64,000 nt of DNA from Xiphias gladius. Its lineage: Eukaryota; Chordata; Actinopteri; Istiophoriformes; Xiphiidae. Shown here one piece after another: positions 1 to 39,569 of the stretch. The notes under the pieces were generated by a model. It did not search any database. It had not been told where the DNA came from and worked only from the letters and a program-made list of their open reading frames with translations. How positions within the stretch are numbered: the first letter of the stretch is position 1; each line of letters opens with the position of its first letter. Made by a program: the position numbers and the translations under genes. The stretch is from positions 21,593,558 through 21,657,557 of the forward strand of contig NC_053410.1 of assembly GCF_016859285.1 (NCBI RefSeq). The letters run 5' to 3'.

Positions 1-482
1 GACACACTGCATGCTTGAGAGAGCAGAGTAACATCGTACACAGCGATGAGGCTGCTGTTGGACGACGTAAACCAACACTGGAGATGTCTGTCGCTGATGG
101 TACATCGTCCTCATACCTTATATTATTCGGTTAGAAATTTTGTAAAAGGGTTGTTGAAAACCTGGTTGGTTTGCTGTCGACAAGGAATTATGGGATGTCT
201 GACAATGTTCAGAAACATCTGAAGGACATGTTTCGACACTGTCGCAGCATACCTGTCGATTTTGGAGCACACTAAAATACAGATTTAGTTCTTATGTTGG
301 CTGTTTTGGTTATTGCTTTGGGACATGTACTGTAACTACTGACTGTCAGTGACTGCTTATAGTTAGCTTGCTTAAGGTGTGGGGGGTGGGCTTGGGAGTG
401 GGGCAGATAATTGCAGCAGCAGGGGTCTCCTCGGGCTCTGACCAGGTCCTGCTTGGCCAGCACATGGAGGCCGCGTGGGGTG
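1..482 (-). other. btaf1: btaf1 3' untranslated region (partial)
   Basis: Sequence directly downstream of the TAG stop at 483-485 on minus. No canonical minus-strand AATAAA or ATTAAA is visible before the window edge, only a weak AATATA variant near 118-124. The transcript end may therefore lie outside the window. No other gene is seen here. Confidence 0.5.
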
Positions 483-28113
<27,631 letters not shown>

Positions 28114-28620
28114 GGTCAAAAAATGTATAGCCTTTCACGTCCCGCATGCAACAGGCAACCAGTAATGTGAGGCTTTCCCTCTTTGCTTTTTAACGTTTCC
28201 AAAGCGACAAATAACAGTAGATGAAGTCATTAGCTAGTTAGCAGCTATGGCTAGCTAGCTGAGGCCCAGGCTTCTGCTAATGACCACCCCAACTCTGTCT
28301 ATCGAGGAGAGTGAGTTCACCACCAATTCATGGCTTCAAAGTTGTCCCTCTTGTCCCTTCGGTATCTTCTCCCAACAAATATCGCCAAGTACCATACGCA
28401 TATCAATCTGTAGCTCAAGCTACCCCTCAGAACTCTTCGCGGACAAATATTTTAACCTAATAAGATGTAAAGAGTTATTTTGTTGCACGTTGAGGGCGAC
28501 CCAGAAGACTGTTTTTATACGAGGAGCCATCTTGCATTTATTCCTTCCTCCATAGCAGGCGGAGGCTGATTGGCTAGACGCATCGCGGAGAACCAATCAA
28601 AAAGCGCGTTAAAAGAGGAA
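28114..28620 (-). promoter_or_regulatory. btaf1: btaf1 5' UTR and promoter candidate (CCAAT boxes, YY1-like site)
   Basis: Directly upstream of the btaf1 start. Two CCAAT-type motifs are visible: plus-strand ATTGG at 28569-28573 and CCAAT at 28593-28597. Nearer the gene the minus strand reads AAGATGGCTCC (ATG at 28528-28530), a YY1-type element commonly found at vertebrate transcription starts. If transcribed, that ATG opens a 36-codon upstream frame (28420-28530). The transcription start itself cannot be placed. Confidence 0.45.
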
Positions 28621-31600
28621 ACGAATGGAAAGGGGAAAAAAACGAAAACGGCTACTTTACATTTTTTTTCCTACTGATGTTATTTACTTTGTTGCACTTT
28701 ATGTGGCTCAATTTGATCTACAAATAAAAACCAGCACTAACTGATTTAGGTATGTGTGCTTGTGTACAACGCACGTATATGTGCAAGCCAGGTGTCATTC
28801 AACCGCTATTATCTTGAATTAAAATACTGCGTCTCTATTAACCAAATTGCTTTAATTGTTTTTGCAATTATTTCGCTCTGCTTTTGGTGGTGTTGACGTT
28901 GTTTACAGTTATACCTGCAATTGAACCTTGAGCTGACCATGGTCCTGAAAAGCCAAAGGTTTACCTTCTCAGGTTCAACAAACATTCCTTCACCTAGCTT
29001 TGAGTTAGGGATGGCAAAGAGCGGTGCTCTAGAAAACAGCACAAGTGGCATTCTGCATAGGTTAATCATGCTTCGTGTTTCAGATAGCTGCTGTCTGGGT
29101 GGTATTAAGAAGGATTAACCGACAGGACAAATATGCAGACAACTCAATGGTACTGCTGGCATCTCATAGTTCCAGCATTTGCAAGATGCAAATGAAATAC
29201 GTGTTTTATTTTCCTAGCACTATGACAGTGTGACTGTTAGCACACCTATCAGACACAGTCACACACACCTAACACACACACGCGCGTGCACGCACACACT
29301 TTACAACTGCATTTTAATATTTTATCAGATCATATTAACTTCATTTATTACCACTGACTCTTTCCTTACAGGTCCTAACAGGTCAGGAAAAATGAAGTCT
29401 CCATATGACTGGAGCGGGTGCAATCTACAGCATACACTGTATTATTCAGACAAGCGGTGCTTGAAGGTGTTTAAAAACAGATCTAAACCAACACATCCAG
29501 AAAACTCTCCAATGAGATTTTCACACTCACTATGAACATTCACATTTTGCTGATTGCTGTCATGCCAATTTTTACTGAATGTTGTCTGTGATGACTTTCA
29601 TCATCACAGCAGTATAATGCAGCACAATGTTTTTCACAGACTACAGGAGCAAAATGAAACACGATGGGGGTTGGAGCACAAACACCTTTTTTTTTCAGAG
29701 TAGCTGTGTATGTGAGCAGTTTTCCTCATAGTTGACGTTATTAGCATTCATTGCATGATAGGCCAGGAAAAGAAAGCATAACTCTATGGGTGACCTGTCT
29801 CAGTCTGTCCTCATAATATTTCATGGTCTTTTAAACTGGGAGACTTTCATACCATAGAATTTATTTCTTTCTCAGAAGTTGAAGTGTCCTGAAGGAGGAG
29901 TCCTATGCTTCTCTTGGAAATGTGATGACTGAATATCACAAGCGCATTATGACCTCTATTGTTTGAAAGTTTATTCCTTTTTTCTGCTGGCAGGTGTTTG
30001 TTCAATTCACAGGCCAAGGTTCAGAAAACTTGAAAACTGCAGCTTTTAGGTCTTCAAAATATCCAAAATAATATTATTGATAATCTTGTAAAGACAAATA
30101 AAACCACACCAAAAAATGTGAAGGGCAGAAACACTGCATGCATATGATCAACCCAATATTACATGGTGGATGTGGATGGAACACCAAAAGTGAAACATAT
30201 CTTACAGAGGAGGGCAGGTTTTGAGATGCATCTAATATCTTGTACACCACTGTATGAAAGCATCACTGCAGACAGCACTTGCATTTGAATTTGAAATGAT
30301 TGTATCACATAATGAGCATCTTGTCTGTTTGCAGAATTTTGGTTATGAAACCTTGTTATGCAATATCTAAAATAAGCACAGGGCTTTGTAGTTTGGAGTA
30401 CTATGTGTGCTCGCTCACATTTCGATTGCAGTCAATCCTGTTTTAGTTCCATGTGCCAATACAAAGTATAGAATCTGAATAGGTTCCAAAGTGAAAGTCA
30501 TTTTCACCTAAGTATTATTTATTGATAAAAATGCTTTTCTAAATAAGAAACCAATATGATTAGCCTACTTTGTGGTTGTATTTATCTATTTATCTGTTTG
30601 CTCATATTGAAGCAGAACTGAAACTTGTCTGTGACCAAGATGCGAACTACACACAATTTTTCGTGTTATTTAAAGGTTGGTTAGGACGTGATTGAGTCAA
30701 AACTGCTTAAAACGTGTAAAAATGTGTCCATCTTTTAACACATTTTTTTGTGTTGACAGTTAGGTTAAAAACAATACTGTATATAGAATACAAATATGTT
30801 CAATATGGACTGCAGTATTGAGATGTAGCAGCTTGACTTGAACAGCCTTGCTTAATGTAACCTACCACCCTCCATTCAACACCTTGCTTTTGCTCAGTAC
30901 ACCATCAGAGCATTGCAATGCCTTGCAGCACAAGCTACAACGCACGAATACTGAGCACATTTATTTCAGAACTGACGATGATGCACATTGTGTTTCAAAC
31001 TGAATTAACATTGTTTCACCTACTTATGTAAGTAAATTGGGCTGCAGAGTCCAAAAGCAGCTAAAAAAAAACATGTTTAAAAATGGACAAAGTTTAAGAA
31101 TCAAAATGTGTGTAAATGGCATGCTGAGTTTTATTCAGACCAAATAATACTGAACGAGTGTTTGTTCAGCTATGCCTGAGGCAAATTTTCTTCCAGGAAA
31201 AAGAGAGAAAGAGACAGATCTGTCTTATGAAAAATATTATGGGAGCTGATCATAAAATGTACAGCTGAAATCTGTCAAATTATAGCTGCAAAAGTATCTA
31301 TCACTACAGTCACAAATGGTATGTTGCTTTGTATTGTGTGTCATATCAGGCGTCTTCACCTCATTTGAATATACTGCTGAGATCTCAGTGACATATTCAT
31401 CCTGGCTCACATTTGCACCATCTGCCTTCTGAAGGGAAATAGATCATTAAAACTGAATAAAAAAAGAAAGAGTTCATCGTAATGTAATGATAGAAAATAT
31501 ATTTTCAAAAGTTTGAACGCAATATATCAACTGAATCTATGTAATGGGCTTATTAATCCTCCTTCAGAAGGTGGACAATGTGATTTTCATGAGGCACTTT

Positions 31601-32700
31601 GTGTGTAATGAGCTCATGAATCTAAAGGAGGAGGATGCATCAGTCCCTGTAGCATAAAATGTGACCGACGTTGTTTTTTCCCTCTTTTTTCTTTTCCATG
31701 TGCAATGTCCTGATGTGATCCCTGTTTAACCTCTGTGTGTGTTAGGTAGTCACAAAGCTGCCCCATGTAACTCCATTACATGAAAATCACATCACTCTAT
31801 TATCTACAGTATAATACGTCCTTATGCTATTACAAGGCAAAGCTTTTTGATGTTATTACAATGTTAAAAAGATCTTATCTTTAGCCATTTGAAACATACA
31901 GAGCTTCAACACTGTAACACTATACATACTACAGAGCATACTGCAGCCATTTCTGACAGTGACCTCAAAGTTAGTATCCAGCTGGTCTTCAATTTGCAGA
32001 CTGCCAGAAGTCCAGGGATGTGGTCTGTGTGTGTTCCACTTTTAGACAGAAATAGTCCAGCAGTATGTCTGAGCTGGAGAGACAGTGGAGTTCATCTGCA
32101 GAGAACTTGCCTAAACTTGACTTAAAGTCATCCAGAGCAGCAAGTAAATGCTTGACTGTGAGTGCGGTGCTGCTTATATCAAATATCTCAATCTGACTTG
32201 TTGACAGCTCATCAGTATGTACCTTTACCTGTGGGATTTACTGTTGGTCTTTAAAACGTCTTTATACACCTTTATACAGTATTTGCAAAAACCTGCAGCC
32301 ATCCTACTATTATATTACTATTGTGCAGGATATTGCAACAAGACACACACAGGGGGAAAGTAGAGCAATTGTGTCCTTCAATTGTTTTTACAGGGTTTTC
32401 TTGTTTTCAGCACATTGACTCATGATACAAGGGATAACTTGCTAGCCTGGATCAGGAATCTGGAATTTGATGCTAGGAACATAGAATGACCAGGTGAGTA
32501 TGGAATCCCAAAGTATTAAATACTAACTAACTAACTATGGACAGTTTAAATAAATAATAATATAGAGTTTTATTGGATATAATTTTTATTAATTACAGAC
32601 AATTTTATTTCAACATGCCCTTATTCAACTCTGTTTTTATTTCGCATTGGCAATTTTCCAAATTACACCTTTCTATCATGTCAAGTTTTATTTCATGTCA
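28621..32700. other. Gene-poor intergenic DNA
   Basis: About 4 kb between the btaf1 promoter and the inverted-repeat element. It contains only short open frames, none of which I recognise. The longest, 28809-29069 on minus, has a protein-like stretch (SRAPLFAIPNSKLGEGMFVE) but no visible gene structure. A CA-rich stretch lies near 29250-29300. Confidence 0.5.
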
Positions 32701-32738
32701 CGTTATATTTCATAATGTAACTTTTCATGAAAGTGTTA

Positions 32739-33352
32739 CACTGCCCGCTCACCTCTCAGCCAATCAGGTACCCTCTGCCTCTCTTTAGTTAGCAAGCTTA
32801 ACCACTGCCACCAAATTTAGCTAGTTAGCTTGTGTTAGCAACTGTGCAACAGAGCAACAATGCTACAGTTACTGGGAATTAACCAACTAGAGGCTGCTGA
32901 TGTAAATAAACACAGAATATGGACGCAGTAACTAATATTAAACTTGTCTGGCTGATAAGCTTTAGCTTAACAAGGCTGCTATTGCTACATACCAAACTGG
33001 CTAACTGGCTGGGCCAGGTTGTGAGCTTGGATTATTACTCAAAGTGAATAGCCAATGTTAGGACTGTTAGCTAACTCCTTCTCGCTAATAATGAACCACG
33101 CTCACAACCTTGCCTAGCTAGTTATCCACCTAGGAAGGTAGCATGTGCGACCTTGTTAAGCTAAGTAAATACAAGTGGATGTTAGTTACTGTTTTTGTAC
33201 TGTGTTTATTTACAGCAGATGCTAGATAGTTCAGAAAGACTTTCATATTGTTGTCGCTCTAGCTAACAGGAGCTAGCTGTCTAAATTTGGTAGCACTCTG
33301 CATGCTTAAAAGGCAGGGGGCTTGTGACTGGCTGAAAAATGAGAGGGCAGTG
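32739..33352. mobile_element. Long imperfect inverted repeat, MITE-like or fold-back element
   Basis: The left arm (about 32739-33045) reappears inverted at about 33078-33352 around a centre near 33060. Shared blocks include CACTGCCCnCTCA, ACCAAATTTAG, TGTAAATAAACACAG, CAGTAACTAA, TTAGCTTAACAAGG and GGTTGTGAGC. Weaker TTATTTCA-rich similarity continues outward on both sides, so the full element may span about 32.6-33.6 kb. No open frame lies inside. The layout suggests a non-autonomous DNA transposon. I cannot name the family and saw no convincing target duplication. Confidence 0.7.
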
Positions 33353-34789
33353 AAAATGCCACCGTTCTGAAAAAAAAAAAACTTTCTGAAATAAAAAGTG
33401 AAATTACTGTATGAAATTAAAAAAAAAAAAAAATTCACAGAAAATGAAAGTAATGAAATAATATAAAGAGTATTTTGAAATATAAATTTCTAATATGAAA
33501 TAAAAATAAACGCCTTGTTTAGTTGAGCTTTAATAATTTCTTAAATAATTTCCCAAATAATTTTTTAATTCATATATTTTAAACAGTTTATTTATATGAC
33601 CATTTAATTCATAACCTATTTACTTAATTAGTATTGAACACTTTGGGCCTTCATAGACGAGTGATACCTGACAGCATGTCTTAACTGAGTTCCTTCTCCC
33701 ATTGGCTACTATTAGACAGTTAACCATCAAATGGATTCTTATAAATGTTTGTGCTGCTTGTGTTGTTCAGTGAAGCCTTCTTGAAAGTCAGTTCATATCT
33801 ATATAACTATACGACTACATGATAAATAAGCTACTGAAGTGGTCACTGCAATTATCTGCTAAATTTTTCCACCTTTTGTTTCTCAAACCCTGAAACTGTT
33901 TTATGCCTCCGACCAAACATAAAGTTGCTATTTTAATTACTCTGGCATTAGTGGTAATGGGAGAAGGTATTATTTGTTTTAGTTAAAATGACGTAAACGT
34001 TTTTGTTACATTTATAATCTACAATCATCTGTATAATTATCTCTCTAAAAGAGAAAGGGTTTTTTTTTAGCCCTAGCAAAATGAAGCACCAACTGTGTTG
34101 GTACTAGTAAAGTACCAAAGTGTGCCTTGGAGCATTCCTCACACCAATGTCCCCTTCTTGAAACGTGAGCTTTTGTCTAGATGCCCCAAAGACTGTGTCA
34201 CAGCCTGATGAGTCAGAGTCAGGCTGCCTTCAGTGTTTGAAGTTTAGCAGCTTTTACTCTCTGAACCAAAACTTCTTTGTTATTGCTTATTCTGTTGGTA
34301 CTTCTATTTCTCTAACTAAATCCTCGTTGCTTACTCACTTTTAACCAATTTAAAAAAAGGTGGTATCCCTCCAGCCGCTGTCACACTTCCAGTGTGGTTG
34401 AAGCCAACTCAAAACAACATACTTAAACAGCTGTAATAAAGGTCACTAATGACCAACTAATGTTTAATTCTAAAACTGTGGGGCTTAAATGCAGCATTAA
34501 TCGAAAAGATAAAGATAAGATGAGGCTTCAGCAGTCTGAGTTAGTAAAATTAAGTGGGTTACTGTCTTTTTTAGAATTCACTCTTTATGGTATTGCCCCT
34601 CATCTGGAGTTCACATTAAAGCATCTTCTTACTTTCTCAGCGTACATATGAAAATTTAGATATTAAGACAAACTTGGGAGACAAACCTGAATCAGAGCCA
34701 ATCTTTTAACTGTGCAACCCTGTTGCATTTGTAGCTTTCAGATAAACCTCTGTGCTTCCTCAGCTTTACTTATAGTATATCTAAATATA

Positions 34790-34960
34790 TTTTCCCTTCG
34801 GAGTCCGCAGGGGTTCATTTTAGGTCCCCCTCTGTCTCAGTCAGCATGTTTATGTTAGAACATGATATTCTTCAGTGCAATCTCTCTAAGCTGACCGTAT
34901 TTAAGACTCAGCATCTCAGACTCCAACAGTCTGGCTATCTTCATGGCCTATCTATCAAGT
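34790..34960 (+). mobile_element. Degraded LINE reverse-transcriptase scrap
   Basis: The plus strand near 34800-34840 reads GVRRGSF-stop-VP, a decayed form of the GVPQGSxLGP motif of non-LTR retrotransposon reverse transcriptases. Frameshifts follow at once. Too short for family assignment. Confidence 0.5.
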
Positions 34961-36989
34961 TGGCACAAGCTTTCTTATGAATAAAAGAATCAGAGATTTA
35001 TACTGTGCAATTTCAGCATTTCCATGACTAAGGGTACTGAGAATTACACTAAAGGAGGTGGCGAAGACTTGTGTATTTCTAAAATGCTGTATTTAGAAAG
35101 GAAAACACGATACTCAACATAAAGGGAAATCCCAGGGAAATTAGGGAGTTTCAAGCTCCTCTCAGTACCACCAATTATTTAACCAATGTTTCATTTTTTT
35201 ACTTTTCATCTTTGACTGGATGATTCATTGCTAGTGACAGGTTTACTGTTGTTTTTGCTCCTCAGGAAGAATCATGCTCATTGGAGACCTGCTGTGTTGT
35301 GGCCGACCACTGGCACCAAGACAACCCACAGAAGTTCTTTCCAAGGTCACCCTGATTTATCAGAGAATTACCTCACACTCATTATTACACTAAGCTGCTA
35401 AAATAGTGCTTGTTTCAGTGTGTGTGGAGTAACAGATGGATGGTGGGTGGTTGGGGTTTTCACATAAAACATTTAGCAACCACAGAAGAGTATGGAAATG
35501 GACTGACCTCAGTTCTTTGACAGCTTTTCTCCTGAACTTTGTGTGGAAATGTAAAGCAGCTCATATGGTATTGAGATTTCAAGTTTCCCATGCTGCCTGG
35601 TGGGATGAGTTTGTTTTTTCACTTTAATTCCTCTTTCCTTGTTCATTGTGGTTTGCCTACATCCCCCTGAACAGAAACAAAATTCTTTTGACGGACAAAA
35701 GGATTAAAACAGAGCCAATATGTATTTTGAAAGGTGTGTGAAGTTGGTAGCTACTCTACCCGGTCAGAGTTGTAAAGCTGCCTGGATGGCTTCATAAATC
35801 TTGGTCCACCTACTGGTTTGGCTACTGAGCTGATATCCACAGTGTTTGGGAGGGGGAAGTAGCGAATCATAAACAGTGAGAAGACTGTGGTTCCTCTTCA
35901 CCGTGTTCATCAGTCTGCTTCCTCCTTCACAGGAAGCTGTATAAGCTGCGTATATTCCCCGAACGGAAATGCTATTTTTGTAATACTTCCACATCATGAC
36001 TTGTAGGAATCAGGAGTGAATCAGTAGTTTACTTTGAAGGGTTGTTTCCGTCAGGGTCTACCACATTGTTTTCTAACAGGAAATGACTTTAATTAGGCTC
36101 TATCAAGCCCCGACCTGAAGTATAGTCATGATTCCCGACTCACAGGTGAATGAACAAAATGTTGAAGTGGAAGAAAAACAAAGATTATGTAACTAAGGAG
36201 AGAAAGACTTTGTGTCTCTCATTCCGAAGTCCTTCTCTTATGTCCAGGAGAGACCCTCAGAGGTACAGCTTTGATTCACTAGATTAAATATTTAGCTCAT
36301 CCCTTCCTAAGCTTTGACTAACCAGTCCAATTTATTCAAACGAGAAAATGTGCTACTTTTACTTATGACTTGAGAACAAAGGCTTATTTTAGTGATTTTT
36401 TAAGAGGCAATATCCAAAGTGCAGGAGCAGCATTTCAGAAATATTGAAATACGTAGACTGCTAACATGTCTTATGGCATTACTTAGTTCAACGTCTGAGG
36501 TGAAATCTCTGGGAAAGCTCATTTTTCAGCACACATGCAAGAATACATGAGCTGCGGAGCCACAGAGATGAGAAGCATCATCAGAAATGTGCCGCATACT
36601 GCCCTCTGCAGACTATGGATTGCCTTGTCACTGGACATAAGCTGTTAATGATGGGATATACTGTATGGATCCTATACTACACAGGGTGTGTACATCACAA
36701 ACAGTTTAAGAAGTTATTAACTGATGGATGTCTTACAGGTATGGCTCAGGTTCCTCAGTCACATCTGAATTACTGTGTGATCGCCACACAACTGGAGCAT
36801 CTATGCCAAGGAGTACTAAAGCTACTCTGGAGCTTCAGTGCTATAGCTATACTTTTATTGGATAGCCGACAGTAGAAAGATATTGCAGTTGCAGTTCATG
36901 GTCAGCACCTTTACCCCATAGCGCACCCTTACTTTCACTGTTTTGCATGGCACATAGCTGGTCTGGATATTACATTTTCTATTAACTGG

Positions 36990-37217
36990 CTCCTCTCACT
37001 GCTGGTTCAAGGACCTGCAGTGAGAGCCCTCCCATATTTCCACACACGAGTGGGCAGAATATCAGAAACACGTCTCAATATAATAAAGTCCAGTACAACA
37101 TCACCACCAACTATGACCTCAATGCTAAAACAAAAAAACTCATAAAAGTAGACTTTATGGCAGAACAGTTCCACTGGATTGCAGATGTACCTAATAAAGT
37201 GGTCACTGAGTGTAGTT
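36990..37217. repeat. Probable dispersed fish repeat tail
   Basis: Ends in ACCTAATAAAGTGGTCACTG (37190-37209) followed by AGTGTA, a sequence I recall at the ends of a repeat common in many teleost genomes. Only one side is recognisable. Family uncertain. Confidence 0.4.
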
Positions 37218-37747
37218 GGTTATACAGTATGTTAAAGGGTTGTTATTGTGGTGACGACCACAGTCTACATCATGCGGCTCCAAAGCACTGAGTTTGCAGG
37301 AAGAGAGTTTGCTCTTGTTGTCTACAGCAGTGGCTCTCAATGGAAATTGCAAGGTAGATATATTTGTGACTGAAAAGGAAAGAAAAACAGGGGATGCTCA
37401 CTGAGCAAGTATGTCAAGTCCAAAATATAATGAAGTCTGTCTTGCTTCTGGGTTTGCTGCCACTGTGGTGGGTACCTTTTGTGTCTTTCATGTCAAAAAA
37501 ACACTCAGTTAAGTGACAGTTTCTTCATTTGCACAACAGTAACTCATCAGTAACGTGCATGAAAGTTGAAGGTCACAATCTTAATGTCATTTCAATAAAA
37601 TAACGCTGACTCATCTTTTTACATGTTTCCCATTATCGTAAATACTGGTGATGAGTAAATCAGCTGACATGAGAGGGGATGATATTTTTCGTGACTCGCT
37701 GGTCTCCATAAACCCAACCACACAATACGCTTGAATGTTTGCTTGGT

Positions 37748-38293
37748 GTTTCAGCCAGTGGTGGCAGAAGTATTTGTACACTTCACTTAAGTACAATTAG
37801 CAATACTGCAATGTGAAAATACTCTTTGCAAGATGTAAAAGTCCTGCAGTTAAAGTTTTACTTGAACAAAATGTAATAAAAAAGTATCGAAAGTAAACGT
37901 AATTAATAGGCAGAACGGGCCTTTTATTTAATTTTTCGTCAGCTATGCATTAACATAAGCAGCATTTTAATGTCAGCTGATAAAGGTGGAGCTGAATATA
38001 GCTATTTTATGTGATGATCTGTGATAGACTGGCACTTCACTTGTTCTAAGAAAATAAGACTTTTAGGACCCAATAATAGACTGTACTGTGCACAATGTTA
38101 ATCATGCAAAGTAATTCAAACAATCAGATAAATGTAGTTGAATAAAAAGTACGTCTCTCTGAAATGTGTTTGCGTACAAGTACGATGTAGCACAAAATGG
38201 AATTGCTCAAGTAAAGTACAAATACCCAAAAAAAAAACCTAAGTACAGTACTTGAATAAATGTGCTTAGTTACCTTCCACCTCTGGTTTCAGC
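37748..38293. mobile_element. hAT-type MITE, 530 bp, with 8-bp target-site duplication
   Basis: The element is 37756-38285. Its termini are imperfect inverted repeats, CAGTGGTGGCAGAAG on the left and CAGAGGTGGAAGG read inward from the right. It is flanked on both sides by the identical octamer GTTTCAGC (37748-37755 and 38286-38293). Eight-bp duplications and CAG-starting termini are hallmarks of hAT superfamily insertions. The interior is non-coding and rich in repeated 'aagtaaaagta'-like motifs, as in the common fish hAT-N families. The intact duplication suggests a fairly young insertion. Confidence 0.88.
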
Positions 38294-38499
38294 TGCAGTG
38301 GACGATTGAGAGACCTAAAAGATGAAGTTTGCTTACTGCAGCAGATCCAGTTCTCTCCCACAGAGAAAAAAAAAGTCCATGGTTGAGAATTTCCTCAATC
38401 ACCCATGTCTAACGATTTCGATATGGCAATTATGAGATACAATTTTAAACCAGAACCAATTTTGAGGCAATATCATAACATATCAAAAAAATCTACTGG

Positions 38500-39242
38500 A
38501 CAGTAATCTCAGTTCAACCAACACAGATTTGTATTTTATTTAAAACAATCATCGTAGAAGTGCACAGCACTGACTGAAATCCTCTGTGTACAGAAGAGCA
38601 ACAATTTTCTCTGCAAATAAATTGTGAGATCTAGAGCAGTACATTCTTTCCTAGTTCTACAAATGACACTCAACAACACAAAAAAACCAAACAAAAACAA
38701 AACAAAAAAACAAAAACAAAAACTGTCAAGGTACAGAACACCTACACAAACTGTGCTTTCTTATCTCAACCACAAACAGACATCAATCCCTTTTGTTACT
38801 GCCCTTTTAACTTAGCATAGTAATAGTCATAAGGACTACAGGCACAAGGTTAATACGTTCAATATTTCTGAGGTACTTTGGCTTAATTAAATACAAGATT
38901 TTTGGTCTGTAGCTAAATTATACAGTAACACTAGTGGGTCCAGTGGTGCAAACTCTGCCTCTAGTCACCTCACAACAACATTCATTCATGATATCTCAAA
39001 CATCTTGGGGGGAAAAAAAAAAAAAAAAAAAAAAAAACCTCACGCAGGCTCTCCACAGAAAACTACAGCAGAGTATGCATATTGCACATTGGGTACACCT
39101 TATGGTTCAAAGTGCTGCACCATCAAGTCTCTTCAAATTAAAAACACGCTTTTTACTTCAGTGAATTTTGTTACGTTCAAGAGAAACAGATTACCATCTC
39201 TTTTCTCTACCTCCCCACAAATGACTAAATCCTGAAAATCCA
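38500..39242 (-). other. ccnj: Probable ccnj 3' UTR
   Basis: Sequence downstream of the ccnj stop. The first strong minus-strand AATAAA is at 38535-38540. Inside are a poly-A run (39013-39037 on plus) and CAAAA-rich low-complexity DNA (38680-38720). Extent inferred from the signal only. Confidence 0.45.
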
Positions 39243-39507
39243 TCATCTGTCAAAGCACGGGGCAGCGCAGGTGTAGTGCATGCTGACTTGGTAAGCCCTG
39301 TTGGTAATGTTGGACTTTGGATCCAGGGAGGCAGTGATGGCCTGGGCGTTGCTGTGCTGGGGGACGCTCGGAGCCTGCAGGCTGGTGGTGGAGTGGCTGA
39401 GGTAGGAGGCAGGCCTGTGGTTAGCCTGCTGGGGATACTGCACGCCGGCGGGCCGGTGCACGTACTGGGCCACAGTGGCTGTCTGGCCTGAACTGTGGTA
39501 CATCATC

Positions 39508-39569
<62 letters not shown>

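Larger units (their letters stand above)
33600..37740. other. Intergenic DNA with repeat fragments
   Basis: No gene recognised. It contains a 25-nt block at 34520-34544 that recurs at 60046-60070, a LINE scrap at 34.8 kb and a repeat tail at 37.0-37.2 kb. A minus-strand frame of 77 residues (35764-35997, MMWKYYKNSISVRGIYAAYT...) matches nothing I know. Confidence 0.5.
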
